Below are positions 63,804 to 64,000 of a stretch of DNA of 64,000 bases, piece after piece. The notes under the pieces are model-generated. The model worked only from the letters and a program-made list of their open reading frames with translations, did not search any database and was not told where the DNA came from. Both the position numbers and the translations under genes were made by a program. Every line of letters begins with the position of its first letter. The stretch's first letter is position 1. This DNA comes from Populus alba (Eukaryota; Streptophyta; Magnoliopsida; Malpighiales; Salicaceae). The stretch lies in contig NC_133293.1 in NCBI RefSeq assembly GCF_005239225.2, positions 15,840,333 through 15,904,332 of the forward strand. Reading direction: 5' to 3'.

Positions 63804-63850
<47 letters not shown>
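63804..63850. repeat. TA dinucleotide microsatellite
   Basis: A run of more than 20 AT units. A similar run is at 58181-58219. Confidence 0.9.
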
Positions 63851-63852
<2 letters not shown>

Positions 63853-64000
63853 AAAAATTAGTTTAAGGTAAATTAAATTTATTCGTACTTTAATCTCAAT
63901 TTTATTCCTGATAATATTTTACTTAATTTTATTGCACACAAGATAAATCATGATAACTGTAGTTATTGTCGAATGAATTTTGTATATAATGAAATTGTTG

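Larger units (their letters stand above)
61515..64000. other. Intergenic tail of the window
   Basis: After the EAF7 3' end the DNA is AT-rich, with two dispersed repeat copies (62938-63098 and 63195-63365), a hairpin cluster (63487-63690) and a TA microsatellite (63804-63850). No gene was seen. Confidence 0.6.

Overview
This window reads as nuclear DNA of a woody eudicot, most likely a poplar or close relative (Salicaceae). That placement rests on AT-rich intergenic sequence with a dispersed repeat of the kind common in such genomes, intron-rich plant genes and a plant Ty1/copia element. It was not tested by database search. Nothing bacterial, plasmid or CRISPR-like was seen, and I recognised no tRNA or rRNA gene.

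Eight protein-coding genes were modelled by joining exons at consensus splice sites and checking that phases agree. From left to right they are: an MRS2-type magnesium transporter (+, 1877-5230); two tandem purple acid phosphatase genes of the PAP27/PAP1-like class (-, 7663-17167 and 18246-23876), each with 12 exons; a secreted cysteine-rich GUB_WAK-type protein (-, about 27900-28906); an erlin-like SPFH/Band 7 protein (-, 31467-34198); an alpha/beta hydrolase (+, 38585-42072); an X8-domain GPI-anchored callose-binding-type protein (-, 44070-45932); a mitochondrial-type PPR protein of the At1g26460 class (+, 54304-57655); and an EAF7/CT20 chromatin protein (+, 59978-61514). The PPR-EAF7 neighbour pair appears to match the Arabidopsis pair At1g26460/At1g26470.

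Mobile and repeated DNA fills much of the rest. A complete Ty1/copia element (9806-14527; 5-bp target duplication GTTCA) sits in intron 8 of the first PAP gene, in sense orientation and 8 nt past the splice donor. A 526-bp Mutator-like MITE with 9-bp target duplications lies in intron 7 of the second PAP gene. A 984-bp element with GC-rich ends sits at 50437-51420. Several copies of one AT-rich repeat family, a local tandem duplication at 42.6-43.3 kb, a duplicated fragment of erlin exon 1 at 36.2 kb and a cluster of three hairpins at 63.5 kb complete the picture.

No previously undescribed multigene system was found. The most informative observations are the young but coding-defective retrotransposon next to a splice donor, two competing splice acceptors that would switch the callose-binding-type protein between GPI-anchored and soluble forms, an in-phase cassette-like exon in the MRS2 gene, a GC-AG intron in the EAF7 gene, PHR1-type motifs shared by the two PAP promoters, and recurrent single-base shifts at short homopolymers that may be assembly errors.
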